Origin: Anaeromassilibacillus sp001305115
GTDB taxonomy: Bacteria; Bacillota; Clostridia; Oscillospirales; Acutalibacteraceae
Assembly (NCBI GenBank): GCA_042854365.1
Contig: AP031437.1
Span: forward strand, 2,542,001-2,606,000
Length of the DNA: 64,000 nucleotides
Direction of reading: 5' to 3'
Below, in pieces: positions 54,370 to 63,191 of the stretch; position 1 is the stretch's first letter, and the number at the start of each line of letters is the position of its first letter. Position numbers and translations under genes: made by a program. The notes beneath the pieces are model-generated. The model ran no database searches, was not told the DNA's origin, and saw only the letters and a program-made list of their open reading frames with translations.

Positions 54370-55356
54370 ATGGAAAAAGCACAATACGCGATTATGCGAT
54401 TTGCCAAATATAAGGGGCCTGAAATCGGCAATATCGAGGCCCATAACGAGCGCACAAAGGAAAAGTACGCCAGTAATCCCGATGTGGATACCAGCCGAAG
54501 CAAGTACAACTTCCATCTGGTCAAACCGCCCGGCAAGTACCGGGCCGAGTCAGAGAGGCAAATTGCCGCTGCCGGATGCCGTACCCGGAAAGACAGTATC
54601 CGTATGATCGAGACGCTGTTCACAGCCAGCCCGGAGTTCTTTAAGGGAAAGAAACGGGCGGAAATTCGGGTATTTTTCGAGGAAGCTCTGCACTTTCTGG
54701 AACAGCATCAGTCCAAAGAGACAATTATATCCGCCGTGGTGCATATGGACGAGAAAACGCCCCATATGCACCTTTGTTTTGTCCCTTTGACGGAGGATGG
54801 CAGGCTCAGCGCCAAAGACATCATGGGCAATAAAAAGAAGCTGACCTGGTGGCAGGATGAGTTTTGGAAACACATGGTCAAGAAGTTTCCAGATTTGGAG
54901 CGTGGCGAGAGCGCCAGCCTGACCGGGCGCGACCATATCCCGCCCCGCGTATTTAAGGAGATGACCAGACTGACCAAACAGAAAAGCAAACTGGAGGATC
55001 TGCTCACTGGAATCAATCCCTTTAACGCCAAAAGCCGGGCGGAGGAAATCTGCAAGATTCTGGATAGCTATATTCCCAGCGTGGAGAAGATGGACACGCT
55101 GCTGCGGAAATATGGCGTGGCTTTTACGAAAACAGCATCCGAAAACAAAAAGCTGAAAACGAAAAATGCCGAGCTGGAAGAATCTCTTGCATCGGCGCAG
55201 AAGGTCAGCACCCTAAAGCAGATCGAAGACCTCAAGCTGCGGCGCGACTATGACAGTGCCGTGGCGATTTTGGAACAGATACCGGCAGAAGTTTTGAACA
55301 TCTATGCGCAGAGCAGCCATAGAGGAAAGGAGCGGCCTATTGAGCAAAGTTTATGA
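54370..55356 (+). CDS. MobV (Pre/Mob) family relaxase
   Basis: The 328-residue relaxase nicks DNA at oriT and leads the strand into a helper's conjugation channel. The metal-binding motif VVHMDEKTPHMHLCFVPL (about 126-143) is the MobV HxDExxPHxH signature; motif I is MRFAKYKGPEIGNIEAHNER. The C-terminal third is a coiled coil. ATG at 54370 follows GGAGG with 8-nt spacing; a TTG two codons upstream is unlikely. No coupling protein or secretion gene is present. Confidence 0.93.
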   Translation: MEKAQYAIMRFAKYKGPEIGNIEAHNERTKEKYASNPDVDTSRSKYNFHLVKPPGKYRAESERQIAAAGCRTRKDSIRMIETLFTASPEFFKGKKRAEIRVFFEEALHFLEQHQSKETIISAVVHMDEKTPHMHLCFVPLTEDGRLSAKDIMGNKKKLTWWQDEFWKHMVKKFPDLERGESASLTGRDHIPPRVFKEMTRLTKQKSKLEDLLTGINPFNAKSRAEEICKILDSYIPSVEKMDTLLRKYGVAFTKTASENKKLKTKNAELEESLASAQKVSTLKQIEDLKLRRDYDSAVAILEQIPAEVLNIYAQSSHRGKERPIEQSL

Positions 55357-55537
55357 TGATCCAAAATATAATGCGGCATTTGACCGCTGTGTTGATGTGA
55401 TGGCGCGGCTGTTGCAGAAGTACGGGCCGCAGCTGTTGGAGCAGATGCAGGAGACTGCGAAGGATGGCTGTACACAGTCTGCGGTATCAGGAAAGCAACC
55501 CGTTCCTGTGTATCAGGAATTTGACAAAGCCGCTTGA
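55340..55537 (+). CDS. Small element protein of unknown function
   Basis: A 65-residue protein starting at TTG 55340 (LSKVYDDPKYNAAFDRC...), preceded by AAAGGAG with 7-nt spacing and overlapping the relaxase end by 17 bp. It has an amphipathic helix (VDVMARLLQKYGPQLLEQM) and no family I know. The position suggests a helper of mobilization. Confidence 0.6.
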   Translation: MSKVYDDPKYNAAFDRCVDVMARLLQKYGPQLLEQMQETAKDGCTQSAVSGKQPVPVYQEFDKAA

Positions 55538-55551
55538 TATAAATTAAATTT

Positions 55552-55600
55552 ACACGTTGCGTATTTGTTTAGCGTATGCTATAATAAATACGCAACGTGT
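55552..55600 (+). promoter_or_regulatory. Promoter enclosed by a 15-bp perfect inverted repeat
   Basis: ACACGTTGCGTATTT (55552-55566) and its exact reverse complement (55586-55600) flank a promoter with -35 TTGCGT (55557-55562), 17-bp spacer and -10 TATAAT (55580-55585). The left arm covers the -35 box and the right arm begins at the start site. It drives the HTH-recombinase pair and is probably the operator of the HTH protein. Confidence 0.8.
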
Positions 55601-55624
55601 ATTTTGCTTTATGGGGTAAATGAA

Positions 55625-55870
55625 ATGGACTGCAAAACCAAAATAAAAGAACTGCGGGAAAGCACCGGCATGAACCGCAAGGAATTTTGTAAATATTTTC
55701 GGATTCCCTATCGGACTGTGACAGAGTGGGAACTGGATAACCGCCATGCGCCGGAATATGTACTCCGTTTGTTGGAGTATTACATTCAGAATGAAGGTCT
55801 GGCGAAGAAGAAAGTAACGGATGAATGTTCAGAGCTGGAAGAAAGGAGCGGCCTGCATGAAGAAAACTAA
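55625..55870 (+). CDS. Small helix-turn-helix regulator
   Basis: The 81-residue protein (MDCKTKIKELRESTGMNRKE...) has an HTH similar to XRE proteins: ESTGMNRKEFCKYFRIPYRTVTEWE, then VLRLLEYYIQNEGL. It lies directly after the palindromic promoter and overlaps the recombinase start by 14 bp, so it probably represses the pair. Frame extension to 55565 overlaps the promoter and is not the start. Confidence 0.8.
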   Translation: MDCKTKIKELRESTGMNRKEFCKYFRIPYRTVTEWELDNRHAPEYVLRLLEYYIQNEGLAKKKVTDECSELEERSGLHEEN

Positions 55871-57563
55871 AACAAAATGTTATCTCTACACACGGGTATC
55901 TACATCCATGCAGGTGGACGGATATAGTCTGGATGCTCAGCGAGACAAGCTGCGGAAATACGCTGAATACGAAGATATGGTAGTGGCCGGTGAATATTCT
56001 GACGAAGGCTTTTCCGGCAAGAATATTCAGGGCAGACATGAATTTCAGCGGATGCTGCAAGACATTCAGGACTGCAAAGACGGCGTGGAATATGTGCTGG
56101 TATTCAAGCTGTCCCGGTTCGGCAGGAATGCCGCTGATGTGCTGAATTCCTTGCAGCTGATGCAGGATTTCGGCGTCAATCTGATTTGTGTGGAAGACGG
56201 CATTGACAGTTCCAAAGATTCCGGCAAGCTGATGATTTCTGTCCTTTCTGCGGTGGCAGAGATTGAGCGTGAGAATATCCGGACACAGACGATGGCTGGA
56301 CGAGAGCAGAAAGCCCGTGAGGGAAAATGGAATGGCGGCTTTGCTCCTTATGGATACCGCCTTGAAAAAGGCGAATTACTGATTGCCGAGGATGAAGTGG
56401 ATGTGATCCGTACTATCTTTGACCGTTATATTCACACCAACGATGGTGTCAGCGGCGTGGCGAAATATCTGAACCGGCAGGGCTTTGTGAAGAAGTTGCG
56501 GCAGAACGGCACCATTCCTGGTTTTTCTGCCAGCTTTGTGAAAAGTATCATTGATAATCCGGTATATATGGGGAAAATTGCCTATGGCAGACGCCGGACA
56601 GAGAAGAAGATCGGCACACGGAATGAGATGCACGTGGTTGAGCAATCGGAGTTCCCTGTGTACGAGGGGAAGCATGAGGCTATCATTTCAGAAGAAGATT
56701 GGAACCTCGCGCAGGAAAAACGGAAAATCAATGCTTACCGGCGTGAGAAAGTCAATGACCCTACCCACGCACATATCTTGTCCGGTATTCTGAAATGCCC
56801 CTGCTGCGGCAAAAGCCTGTACGGGAATATTGCGAAAGCCCACAGTAAGGACAAAAAGACCCGCTATTACTATTACTGCAAGAATACCGTTACACCGACT
56901 GGTCATGAGTGCACTTTCCGGCTGAACATTGAACAGACAGAGATGAACCGCATGGTAGCGTCAATTATCTCCGCTATGGTCAGCGACCCACGGTTTGCGA
57001 ATGCAATCAAGGCGAAAATTGGCTCCGCTGTCGATACGAACGATTTGGAGAAGCAGCTGGAAGCATTGCAAGCGCAGCTTCGGCAGACGTTAGGCACAAA
57101 AGCCCGCCTGGAACGGCAGATGGACGGTTTGGATGTGAATGACCCGTATTATGACCGGAAAATTTCTGATTTGCAGCGTCGCTATGACGAGCAATATGGT
57201 AGAATAGATGAGATCGAAGTCCAGATTGACGATGTGCAAAGCCAGATACGGAATATCCGACAGGAGAAAATTTCTGGCGACAACATTTACCGCCTGCTGC
57301 TTGCGTTTGATCAGGTCTATGAAGCCGCCTCCGAGGTGGAGCGGAAGGAGTTCATGCGGGCGTTCATTGAGCGGATCGAATTGTTCCCGGAAAAGCAGCT
57401 GGACGGTAACTGGATCAGGAAGATCATCTTCAACTTCCCTGTTCCTGTAAATGGGACGGAAGTGAAAGAATTGCCCTTGGAAAATGAAACAATGGTCGAG
57501 ACGGTATGTTTATTATCCAAGCGGAGCACAGATGAACCTATCGGTAATTTCCCGTTTCATTGA
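55857..57563 (+). CDS. Large serine recombinase (integrase) of the element
   Basis: The 568-residue recombinase excises and inserts the element. The resolvase domain starts with YLYTRVSTSMQVDGYSLDAQ (catalytic Ser in RVST, about residue 14), with FKLSRFGRNAADVL and the long helix. A recombinase domain (about 165-270), zinc ribbon (CPCCGKSLYG, then YYYCKN and HECTF) and a coiled coil (about 395-470) follow. The last 23 residues (VETVCLLSKRSTDEPIGNFPFH) lie across attR and derive from the chromosome. AAAGGAG precedes the ATG at 55857. Confidence 0.94.
   Translation: MKKTKTKCYLYTRVSTSMQVDGYSLDAQRDKLRKYAEYEDMVVAGEYSDEGFSGKNIQGRHEFQRMLQDIQDCKDGVEYVLVFKLSRFGRNAADVLNSLQLMQDFGVNLICVEDGIDSSKDSGKLMISVLSAVAEIERENIRTQTMAGREQKAREGKWNGGFAPYGYRLEKGELLIAEDEVDVIRTIFDRYIHTNDGVSGVAKYLNRQGFVKKLRQNGTIPGFSASFVKSIIDNPVYMGKIAYGRRRTEKKIGTRNEMHVVEQSEFPVYEGKHEAIISEEDWNLAQEKRKINAYRREKVNDPTHAHILSGILKCPCCGKSLYGNIAKAHSKDKKTRYYYYCKNTVTPTGHECTFRLNIEQTEMNRMVASIISAMVSDPRFANAIKAKIGSAVDTNDLEKQLEALQAQLRQTLGTKARLERQMDGLDVNDPYYDRKISDLQRRYDEQYGRIDEIEVQIDDVQSQIRNIRQEKISGDNIYRLLLAFDQVYEAASEVERKEFMRAFIERIELFPEKQLDGNWIRKIIFNFPVPVNGTEVKELPLENETMVETVCLLSKRSTDEPIGNFPFH
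57495..57505. other. attR core
   Basis: GTCGAGACGGT, the right copy of the 11-bp identity, in the last codons of the recombinase. The DNA after it (to 57563) is probably the displaced 3' end of the methyltransferase gene. Confidence 0.75.
57506..57563 (+). pseudogene. Displaced 3' end of the rlmCD gene (shared with the recombinase frame)
   Basis: The codons after attR (CLLSKRSTDEPIGNFPFH, then stop) would restore a normal RlmCD C-terminus, AHVETVCLLSK..., if the element left. At present they are read as the end of the recombinase. Confidence 0.6.
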
Positions 57564-57829
57564 CCGATGGCTCTTTCTATCTCAGAACAGATGAGTTTTT
57601 GTATAAATGATTCTGTTCACCAGCATCCTTGAAAATACCATTCCAACGAACTTAAGTATTCCAATATTTCTTACGTAATAGAAAAGGTCTTTTTCTTTTT
57701 AATTGACACGATCTTTGCCGGCAAGTCCTTTAAAAGCGATTGTTGGCTTTTGCCAATAAGAAAACCATTCATGATCACATATAGAATCCTTCGAATACAC
57801 CGGAAAATAAACAACATTTTTATGAGACA

Positions 57830-57867
57830 AAAACACCGCACCAGGAAAATCTCTGGTGCGGTGTTTT
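57830..57867 (-). terminator. Terminator of the lysR gene
   Basis: A 15-bp perfect stem, AAAACACCGCACCAG (57830-57844) with its complement (57853-57867), 8-nt loop, followed on the minus strand by TTTTTGTC. It touches the lysR stop codon. Confidence 0.85.
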
Positions 57868-58760
57868 CAATTTTGTCGGTCCGTTGTACGTATCGTTTGT
57901 TGTAAACTATCTAGAAACAACTCTGCTGCTTTAGTAAATACTTGATATTTTTTCCAAACCACACACAACCCTGCCTGAAGAGTTGGCGCTAGAGGCCTAA
58001 AACAAAGATTGCTTCCATTGGTATTGATAATTCGATCCAGAGTAATGGCATAACCGATTCCCTCATCTACCAAAATAGAGCCATTATATAGCAAACTATA
58101 TGTTGCTACGATATGAAGATCTGCTTCACTGCGATTCAGCCACATAAGCAAAGCACTCCCTTCACGATGCTGGCGAGATAGAATCAAGGGTTTATCCCAT
58201 AAGTCCTCCGGACGGATACATGCTTTCTGTGCCAAAGCGGCATCTCGTCGCATCAATACACCCCAAGTATCCTTTTCTGGGATCTTTAAATAATTATATT
58301 TTGATAAATCCTGAGGGTCAAACAGAACACCAAAATCAATTAACCCTTTATCCAACTTTTCAACTACATCCGCAGCATCGCCGCTGGCAATATGAAGGCG
58401 AACTTCAGGATATTTTCTTTGGAGTTGTTGAGCTGCTTTTGCGATCACCCGAATGGCATCGGTTTCACCAGCACCAATATAAATGTCCCCTGCCACGGTA
58501 TCATCACTTAAAGCGATCTCCTGCTCAGTTTTTTTGACCAATTCCAGGATTTCCCCTGCTCTCTTCCGTAACAGGACCCCCTCCTCAGTCAATGTGATTT
58601 TTCGGTTACCACGGATAAAAAGCTGTTTTCCCAGTTCTTCCTCCAAGTCTTTCAACTGACGGGACAGGGTTGGCTGTGAAAGATGTAAGAATTCTGCCGC
58701 CCCAGAGATACTCTGTTCTCTTGCTACGGCTAGAAAGTATTGTAATACACGTAATTCCAT
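57867..58760 (-). CDS. LysR family transcriptional regulator
   Basis: A 297-residue LysR protein: N-terminal HTH with LQYFLAVAREQSISGAAEFL and SQPTLSRQLKDLEEELGKQL, then a substrate-binding domain (about 90-290). It is divergent from the lipoprotein-AKR-redox cluster (58900-63875) and probably controls it, as LysR regulators commonly do with divergent neighbours. Many relatives in gut clostridia neighbour flavodoxin and aldo/keto reductase genes. The inducer is not evident. Confidence 0.9.
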   Translation of the reverse strand: MELRVLQYFLAVAREQSISGAAEFLHLSQPTLSRQLKDLEEELGKQLFIRGNRKITLTEEGVLLRKRAGEILELVKKTEQEIALSDDTVAGDIYIGAGETDAIRVIAKAAQQLQRKYPEVRLHIASGDAADVVEKLDKGLIDFGVLFDPQDLSKYNYLKIPEKDTWGVLMRRDAALAQKACIRPEDLWDKPLILSRQHREGSALLMWLNRSEADLHIVATYSLLYNGSILVDEGIGYAITLDRIINTNGSNLCFRPLAPTLQAGLCVVWKKYQVFTKAAELFLDSLQQTIRTTDRQN

Positions 58761-58899
58761 AGAATCGCCTCCACAAAGTAATATATCACACTTATCTATA
58801 GTTGCAAAGCATAGTTGCGTATTTGATATAAGTATTTGCTATCATTCATTTTGAATCGTATACTAAAATCACAAAGGTACATTCCACGAGATGAATGAA

Positions 58900-59491
58900 A
58901 TGGAAAAATATTTGTCTTTTTACGGATAATCCTTGAGGTGGCTTGGCTCTCTGGATGCAACAGGACTCATCGGACAGTGCCACCTGAAATCTCCTCCGGA
59001 ATAAATCGAGAAGACCTTGCTGATAGGCAAGAAGAAATAGAAAAATCAAATGAATCTTCCTGCGTGACAACTACACAGAACGATTTAACCTCGTCAACCC
59101 CAGCTATGTTCTCAGAGAGCGAAACCAATTCAAAGGAGGTATCACAGATGAGAATTCAAGTGCAGAATAGTGAGACGATCCTTGTATACGAATTAAATGA
59201 CAGTGTTGCTGCAAAGGAACTGTACGAACACCCCCATTAACATGGGAAGTCAGCGACTTTAGTACCAATGAAAAAGTCTTCTGCCCTCCAGAGGCGCTGG
59301 ATGTCTGCGATGCGCCCTTAGCAAATGCGGATACTGGTAGTTTGTACTATTACGCGCCTTGGAAGGACGTTGTCATGTTTTATGATTATTTTGGTGAGGG
59401 CAACCAATTGTACGAACTGGGCCAAGCAATTCCTGGAAAAGACAGCATCGAAAAATTAGCGGGAGTCATTACAGTCACCGCAGCAGAATGA
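58900..59491 (+). pseudogene. Lipoprotein with cyclophilin-like domain, two frameshifts
   Basis: Joining frames restores one gene. Adding an A in the A5 run near 58904 links an ATG to a signal segment ending in the lipobox LSGC (AWLSGCNRT). Adding a C in the C5 run near 59230 links QNSETILVYELNDSVAAKEL to the end (LTWEVSDFSTNEKVFCPPEA, YYYAPWKDVVMFYDYFG). The domain resembles the cyclophilin-like fold proteins common near flavodoxin genes. As read, the frame stops after ELYEHPH. The indels sit in homopolymers, so they could be either errors or decay. Confidence 0.7.
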
Positions 59492-59508
59492 TCGAATAGG
59501 AGGTCCTT

Positions 59509-60372
59509 ATGAAACAGCAGAAACGGAATAATGGTGTAAGAATATGCCCATAGAGGGCTTCGGCGTCTTTCAGATAACGAATTTCAACGTATGTGAAAAA
59601 GCAGTATTGGCCGCAATTTAAGCTGGTCATCGCCTTATCGATACGGCAAGCTCCTATCAAAACGAAGAAGCAGTCGGCAGAGCTATCCAAAAATCCGGAG
59701 TTCCCCGTGAAGAACTGTTTGTCACGACAAAGGCTTATATCCACCAGATAGGGGGATGAAAAAACGAAAGTTGCCTTTGACGAATCTTTAAGCCGTCTAG
59801 GTTTGGACTATCTGGATTTGTACCTGATTCATATGCCCTTTGGTGATTACTATGGAAGTTGGAGAGCTATGGAGGGACTCTATAAAGAGGGCCGTATTCG
59901 TGCCATTGGCGTGAGCAACTTCGGTTCTGACCGCATCATCGATTTCTGTAATAATGCCGATGTGATTCCTGCAGTCAACCAAATGGAACTCCACCCCTTC
60001 TATCAAAGGGATGACGAACTTCTTAAAGAATATGGGATTGCTCCCCAAGCTTGGGCAACGTTTGCAGAGGGATTGAACGGCATGTTTTCCAACCCCATAT
60101 TGCGTGAAATTGCAAAAGCTCACAACCGAACCATCGCTCAGGTCATTCTCCGCTGGAATATGCAGCGTGGTGTCTCGATCGTCCCTAAATCTGTCCACAA
60201 AGACCGTATGAAAGAAAACTTTACCATTTGGGTCTTTACATTGACTACACAAGAAATGCAACAGATCGCTACCCTCGACTTAGGCCGTCCACAGATGCTG
60301 GACCCTCTCAAACCAAGTGAGGTCCGACGTGTCTATAATTATCTTAAGAATCCAGTACGAACGAGCCTATAA
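59509..60372 (+). pseudogene. Aldo/keto reductase, broken
   Basis: A typical AKR of about 285 residues can be read in pieces. ATG at 59509 (KQQKRNNGV) is followed by a frame change into PIEGFGVFQITNFNVCEKAV, a TAA inside AAI-AGHRLIDTASSYQNEE, and then TTKAYIHQIGG, TGA and a frame change to KTKVAFDESLSRLGLDYLDL. The rest is intact (YLIHMPFGDYYGSW, IGVSNFGSDRI, ILRWNMQRGVSIVPKSV). The catalytic Tyr (SSY), Lys (TTK) and His (LIH) codons remain. At least three lesions make decay likely. It would reduce carbonyls with NADPH. Confidence 0.8.
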
Positions 60373-60559
60373 GATGAGAGGTTATAGAGAAAGGTTTTTA
60401 TAGAGATCAAAAATCTACACCAAAACGCCCTTCAACACAGACAACCTCAGTCTTTTCTTCTGCTGTCCATGAAGAATTCACGGCGGAAATGAAGCATTAA
60501 TAAAAATGTCCGTGATGCATGTAGATTCAAACAACTACAAATGAGCTTGGAGGCCCTAT

Positions 60560-61420
60560 ATGAGACTCATTGAACACCACACCTTCGATATGGAACGTGC
60601 GCTCTATGGCGAAGAACAACTCTATCTGAAAAACTGTACATTCGATGGACCTATGGATGGAGAAAGTGCGCTAAAGGAATGCCATGATGTTAAAATTCAA
60701 AGTTGCTTTTTCAACCTTCGATATCCATTTTGGCATAATCATAACCTTAAAATCCGAGATACCGAGTTGACCTCCTTCTGTCGGGCTGCCCTTTGGTATT
60801 CTGACCACATGGAGATTGTAGGATGCAAGTTGCACGGAATCAAGGCTCTGCGGGAATGCCACGATGTTGTTCTGGCTAACTGCGATATCCTCTCTGCCGA
60901 ATTTGGATGGTCCGTACAAAATCTTGAAATGCACCATTGTACCGTTGCAAGCGAATATTTTATGTTGCGGGCGGAGTCATTGCACTTTTCCGAGGTACAG
61001 CTGAAAGGAAAATATGCCTTTCAATACACGCAAAATGTAATCATCGAAAACAGTATATTGGACACCAAAGACGCCTTCTGGCACTCACAAAATGTAACGA
61101 TAAAGAACAGCGTGTTAAAAGGTGAATATCTGGCATGGTATTCCGAAGGTCTTACACTCATCAACTGTAAGATAATAGGTACCCAGCCTTTCTGCTATTG
61201 TAAAAAACTGACTCTGGATCATTGTGAGATGTACCATACCGATCTATGTTTTGAAAAATCCGAAGTAAATGCGACTATTATAACACCAGTTGTCAGCATA
61301 AAAAATCCATTATCCGGTACAATTTATGTCCCATCTATCGGCGAGGTAATCCTAAACGACACATATGCAAAGGGAAATATCGTAGTTTCCTGCGGACAAA
61401 ACGCCGAAATAAGCGCTTGA
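60560..61420 (+). CDS. DUF3737 right-handed beta-helix protein
   Basis: The 286-residue protein is made of short beta-helix rungs with the DUF3737 pattern: LYLKNCTFDGPMDGESALKE, FFNLRYPFWHNHNLKI, FCRAALWYSDHMEI, IKALRECHDVVL and AFWHSQNVTIKNS. Many aromatic and His residues line the rungs. The function is unknown. In Firmicutes it recurs beside flavodoxin, AKR and LysR genes. GCTTGGAGGCCCTAT precedes the ATG; the next gene is 23 bp on. Confidence 0.88.
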   Translation: MRLIEHHTFDMERALYGEEQLYLKNCTFDGPMDGESALKECHDVKIQSCFFNLRYPFWHNHNLKIRDTELTSFCRAALWYSDHMEIVGCKLHGIKALRECHDVVLANCDILSAEFGWSVQNLEMHHCTVASEYFMLRAESLHFSEVQLKGKYAFQYTQNVIIENSILDTKDAFWHSQNVTIKNSVLKGEYLAWYSEGLTLINCKIIGTQPFCYCKKLTLDHCEMYHTDLCFEKSEVNATIITPVVSIKNPLSGTIYVPSIGEVILNDTYAKGNIVVSCGQNAEISA

Positions 61421-61443
61421 AAAAATAGAAAAGGAGCATCCGT

Positions 61444-62406
61444 ATGAGCGATTACATCTGTGCACTAAATGAAACGATTAAAAGGGTACATGTCCGTTAC
61501 CCCAACCGTTATGGATTGATGATTGCGGGTGATTTATATTCAGCAAAGTCTCTCGACCAGTCTCACGTGCACCCTGCAGTCATTGTGGGCGCCCCCTATG
61601 GCGGTGTGAAGGAACAGGGACCCTGTGTCTACGCCAATGAGCTTGCACAACGCGGATACATAGTCCTGACCTTTGATCCCTGCTATATGGGAGAAAGTGA
61701 AGGGGAACCACGTCATATTTCCTCGCCAGAACTATTTACAGAGAATTTTAGCGCCGGTGTGGACTATCTTGGATTGCAACCGTTTGTCGACCGGAAACGC
61801 ATCGCCGTCCTCGGAATCTGTGGTAGCGGCGGTTTCGCTTTATCCGCCGCGCAAGTGGATACGCGTATCAAGGCGGTTATCACCGCAAGTCTGTATGATA
61901 TGAGTGCTGTAGCCAGACTGGGACAATCACCTGAACAAATATTAGAGATCAAAAACACACTTGCTGCACAACGGTGGAAGGATGCTGAGAATGGATATAC
62001 GCCCGAGTATATTCCTACATTCCCGGAAAGGCCGCTTGACACCGTTCCCGCCGATGTGGATGTGCAAAACGCCGAGTGGTTCCGTTTTTATGCGGTGAAG
62101 CGTGGGCATCACGAGCGAGCAAGAGGCGGTTTCACCACAACCAGCAACATTCCCTTCCTGAATTATAACTTGCTTTCCCATCTTGACGAGATTTCTCCCC
62201 GTCCCATACTCTTCCTCGTCGGAGATCGAGCGCATTCCAAATCATTCAGCGAAACGGTCTATGCCCAGGCGAAAGAGCCAAAGGAATTATATGTCGTGAG
62301 GGACGCCGAACATATCGATCTATACGACCGTATGGATCGCATCCCTTTTGATAAAATTGATACATTTTTGAAAATGGCCTATCAAAAGGAGGGGCTTTAT
62401 GAATAA
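61444..62406 (+). CDS. Alpha/beta hydrolase (dienelactone hydrolase-like)
   Basis: The 320-residue hydrolase has IVGAPYGGVKEQ (oxyanion region), LTFDPCYMGESEGEPR, the nucleophile elbow VLGICGSGGFAL (Cys or Ser at about 122-124), PRPILFLVGDRAHSK (acid) and VRDAEHIDLYDRM (His). The Cys in GIC suggests a dienelactone-hydrolase-like thiol nucleophile, but the Ser two residues on could serve instead. Substrate unknown. It overlaps the next gene by 8 bp. AAAAGGAGC precedes the ATG. Confidence 0.85.
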   Translation: MSDYICALNETIKRVHVRYPNRYGLMIAGDLYSAKSLDQSHVHPAVIVGAPYGGVKEQGPCVYANELAQRGYIVLTFDPCYMGESEGEPRHISSPELFTENFSAGVDYLGLQPFVDRKRIAVLGICGSGGFALSAAQVDTRIKAVITASLYDMSAVARLGQSPEQILEIKNTLAAQRWKDAENGYTPEYIPTFPERPLDTVPADVDVQNAEWFRFYAVKRGHHERARGGFTTTSNIPFLNYNLLSHLDEISPRPILFLVGDRAHSKSFSETVYAQAKEPKELYVVRDAEHIDLYDRMDRIPFDKIDTFLKMAYQKEGLYE

Positions 62407-62938
62407 AAACGTGTTAGTAGTGTCGTCGAGTCTTCGAAGCCATAGCAATTCCGAGCGCTTAGCGGACGAATTCGTCCGTGGTGTACAGGAAAGTGGAAAC
62501 TATGCTGAACACATTTCTCTCCGTGATAAAACCATTCATTTTTGTAAAGGATGTCTCACCTGCCAGGAATCGCAAAGATGTGTTATCCATGATGATGCAG
62601 ATATGATTGTGCAAAAAATGCGTACCGCTGATGTTATTGTGTTTGCTACCCCTATCTATTACTACGAAATGTCTGGTCAGATGAAAACCCTATTGGACCG
62701 CGCCAATCCCCTCTTTTTCTCCAACTACTCCTTCCGGGATATTTACTTGCTGGCCGCTGCAGCGGAGGAAGACATACATGCTATAGATGGCGCTATTGCT
62801 GGGTTACGCGGTTGGATCTCCTGCTTTCCCAAAGCACATTTGGCTGGAACTATTTTGGGCAATGGAGTCGATGCAGCAGGGACTATTGAAGGTCACTCCG
62901 CTCTACAAGAGGCTTATGAAATGGGGAAAGCGATATAA
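62399..62938 (+). CDS. NAD(P)H-dependent FMN reductase / flavodoxin-like protein
   Basis: The 179-residue flavodoxin-fold protein has the FMN phosphate loop SSSLRSHSNSERLADEF, the Cys-rich stretch CKGCLTCQESQRCVIHDD, and FATPIYYYEMSGQMKTLLDR, which contacts the flavin. It matches the iron-sulfur-flavoprotein-like NADPH-dependent FMN reductase family. It probably reduces quinones or other substrates using FMN. It overlaps the hydrolase end by 8 bp. Confidence 0.9.
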   Translation: MNKNVLVVSSSLRSHSNSERLADEFVRGVQESGNYAEHISLRDKTIHFCKGCLTCQESQRCVIHDDADMIVQKMRTADVIVFATPIYYYEMSGQMKTLLDRANPLFFSNYSFRDIYLLAAAAEEDIHAIDGAIAGLRGWISCFPKAHLAGTILGNGVDAAGTIEGHSALQEAYEMGKAI

Positions 62939-62957
62939 TTGGGGCAGGAGGCAATAT

Positions 62958-63185
62958 ATGGCAGAAGCATCCGATACATGGGGAATTTTCTACCAAAATT
63001 TAATAGACGCTGGGTGCGATCAAGAGATGGTCAGGCAGTGCGTAATTTTGGCAAAGGCAGCAGAAAAAGCCGATCTTCTCCAGCTCCTCTCCAAACATCG
63101 CTCTATTCTATTACGGGCTGTACACGAAAACCAAAAGCGGATCGACCACCTGGACTTTTTAATTTATCAAATGAGCAAGAGGTGA
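62958..63185 (+). CDS. Small helical protein in the redox cluster
   Basis: A 75-residue protein (MAEASDTWGIFYQNLIDAGC...) built of three helices: QEMVRQCVILAKAAEKADLL, LLSKHRSILLRAVHENQKRI, DHLDFLIYQM. I recognise no named family, but similar small proteins stand beside flavodoxin genes in clostridia. GCAGGAGG lies 6 nt before the ATG at 62958, which decides the start over longer open frames. It sits 20 bp after the FMN reductase and 7 bp before the next gene. Confidence 0.75.
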   Translation: MAEASDTWGIFYQNLIDAGCDQEMVRQCVILAKAAEKADLLQLLSKHRSILLRAVHENQKRIDHLDFLIYQMSKR

Positions 63186-63191
63186 ATTCTA

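Larger units (their letters stand above)
47147..57505 (+). mobile_element. Integrative mobilizable element in the rlmCD 3' end (10.35 kb)
   Basis: The element is bounded by the identical 11-bp core GTCGAGACGGT in the methyltransferase gene (47147) and at the end of the serine recombinase gene (57495). Its gene set is an HTH regulator, sigma-like factor, CHC2 primase, D5-type helicase, MobV relaxase and large serine recombinase, without any type IV secretion genes. That makes it a mobilizable rather than a self-transmissible element. Base composition of the 49.7-57.5 kb part is richer in G+C than the flanks. The rumA/rlmCD 3' end is a known target for serine-recombinase elements in Firmicutes. 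Confidence 0.85.
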
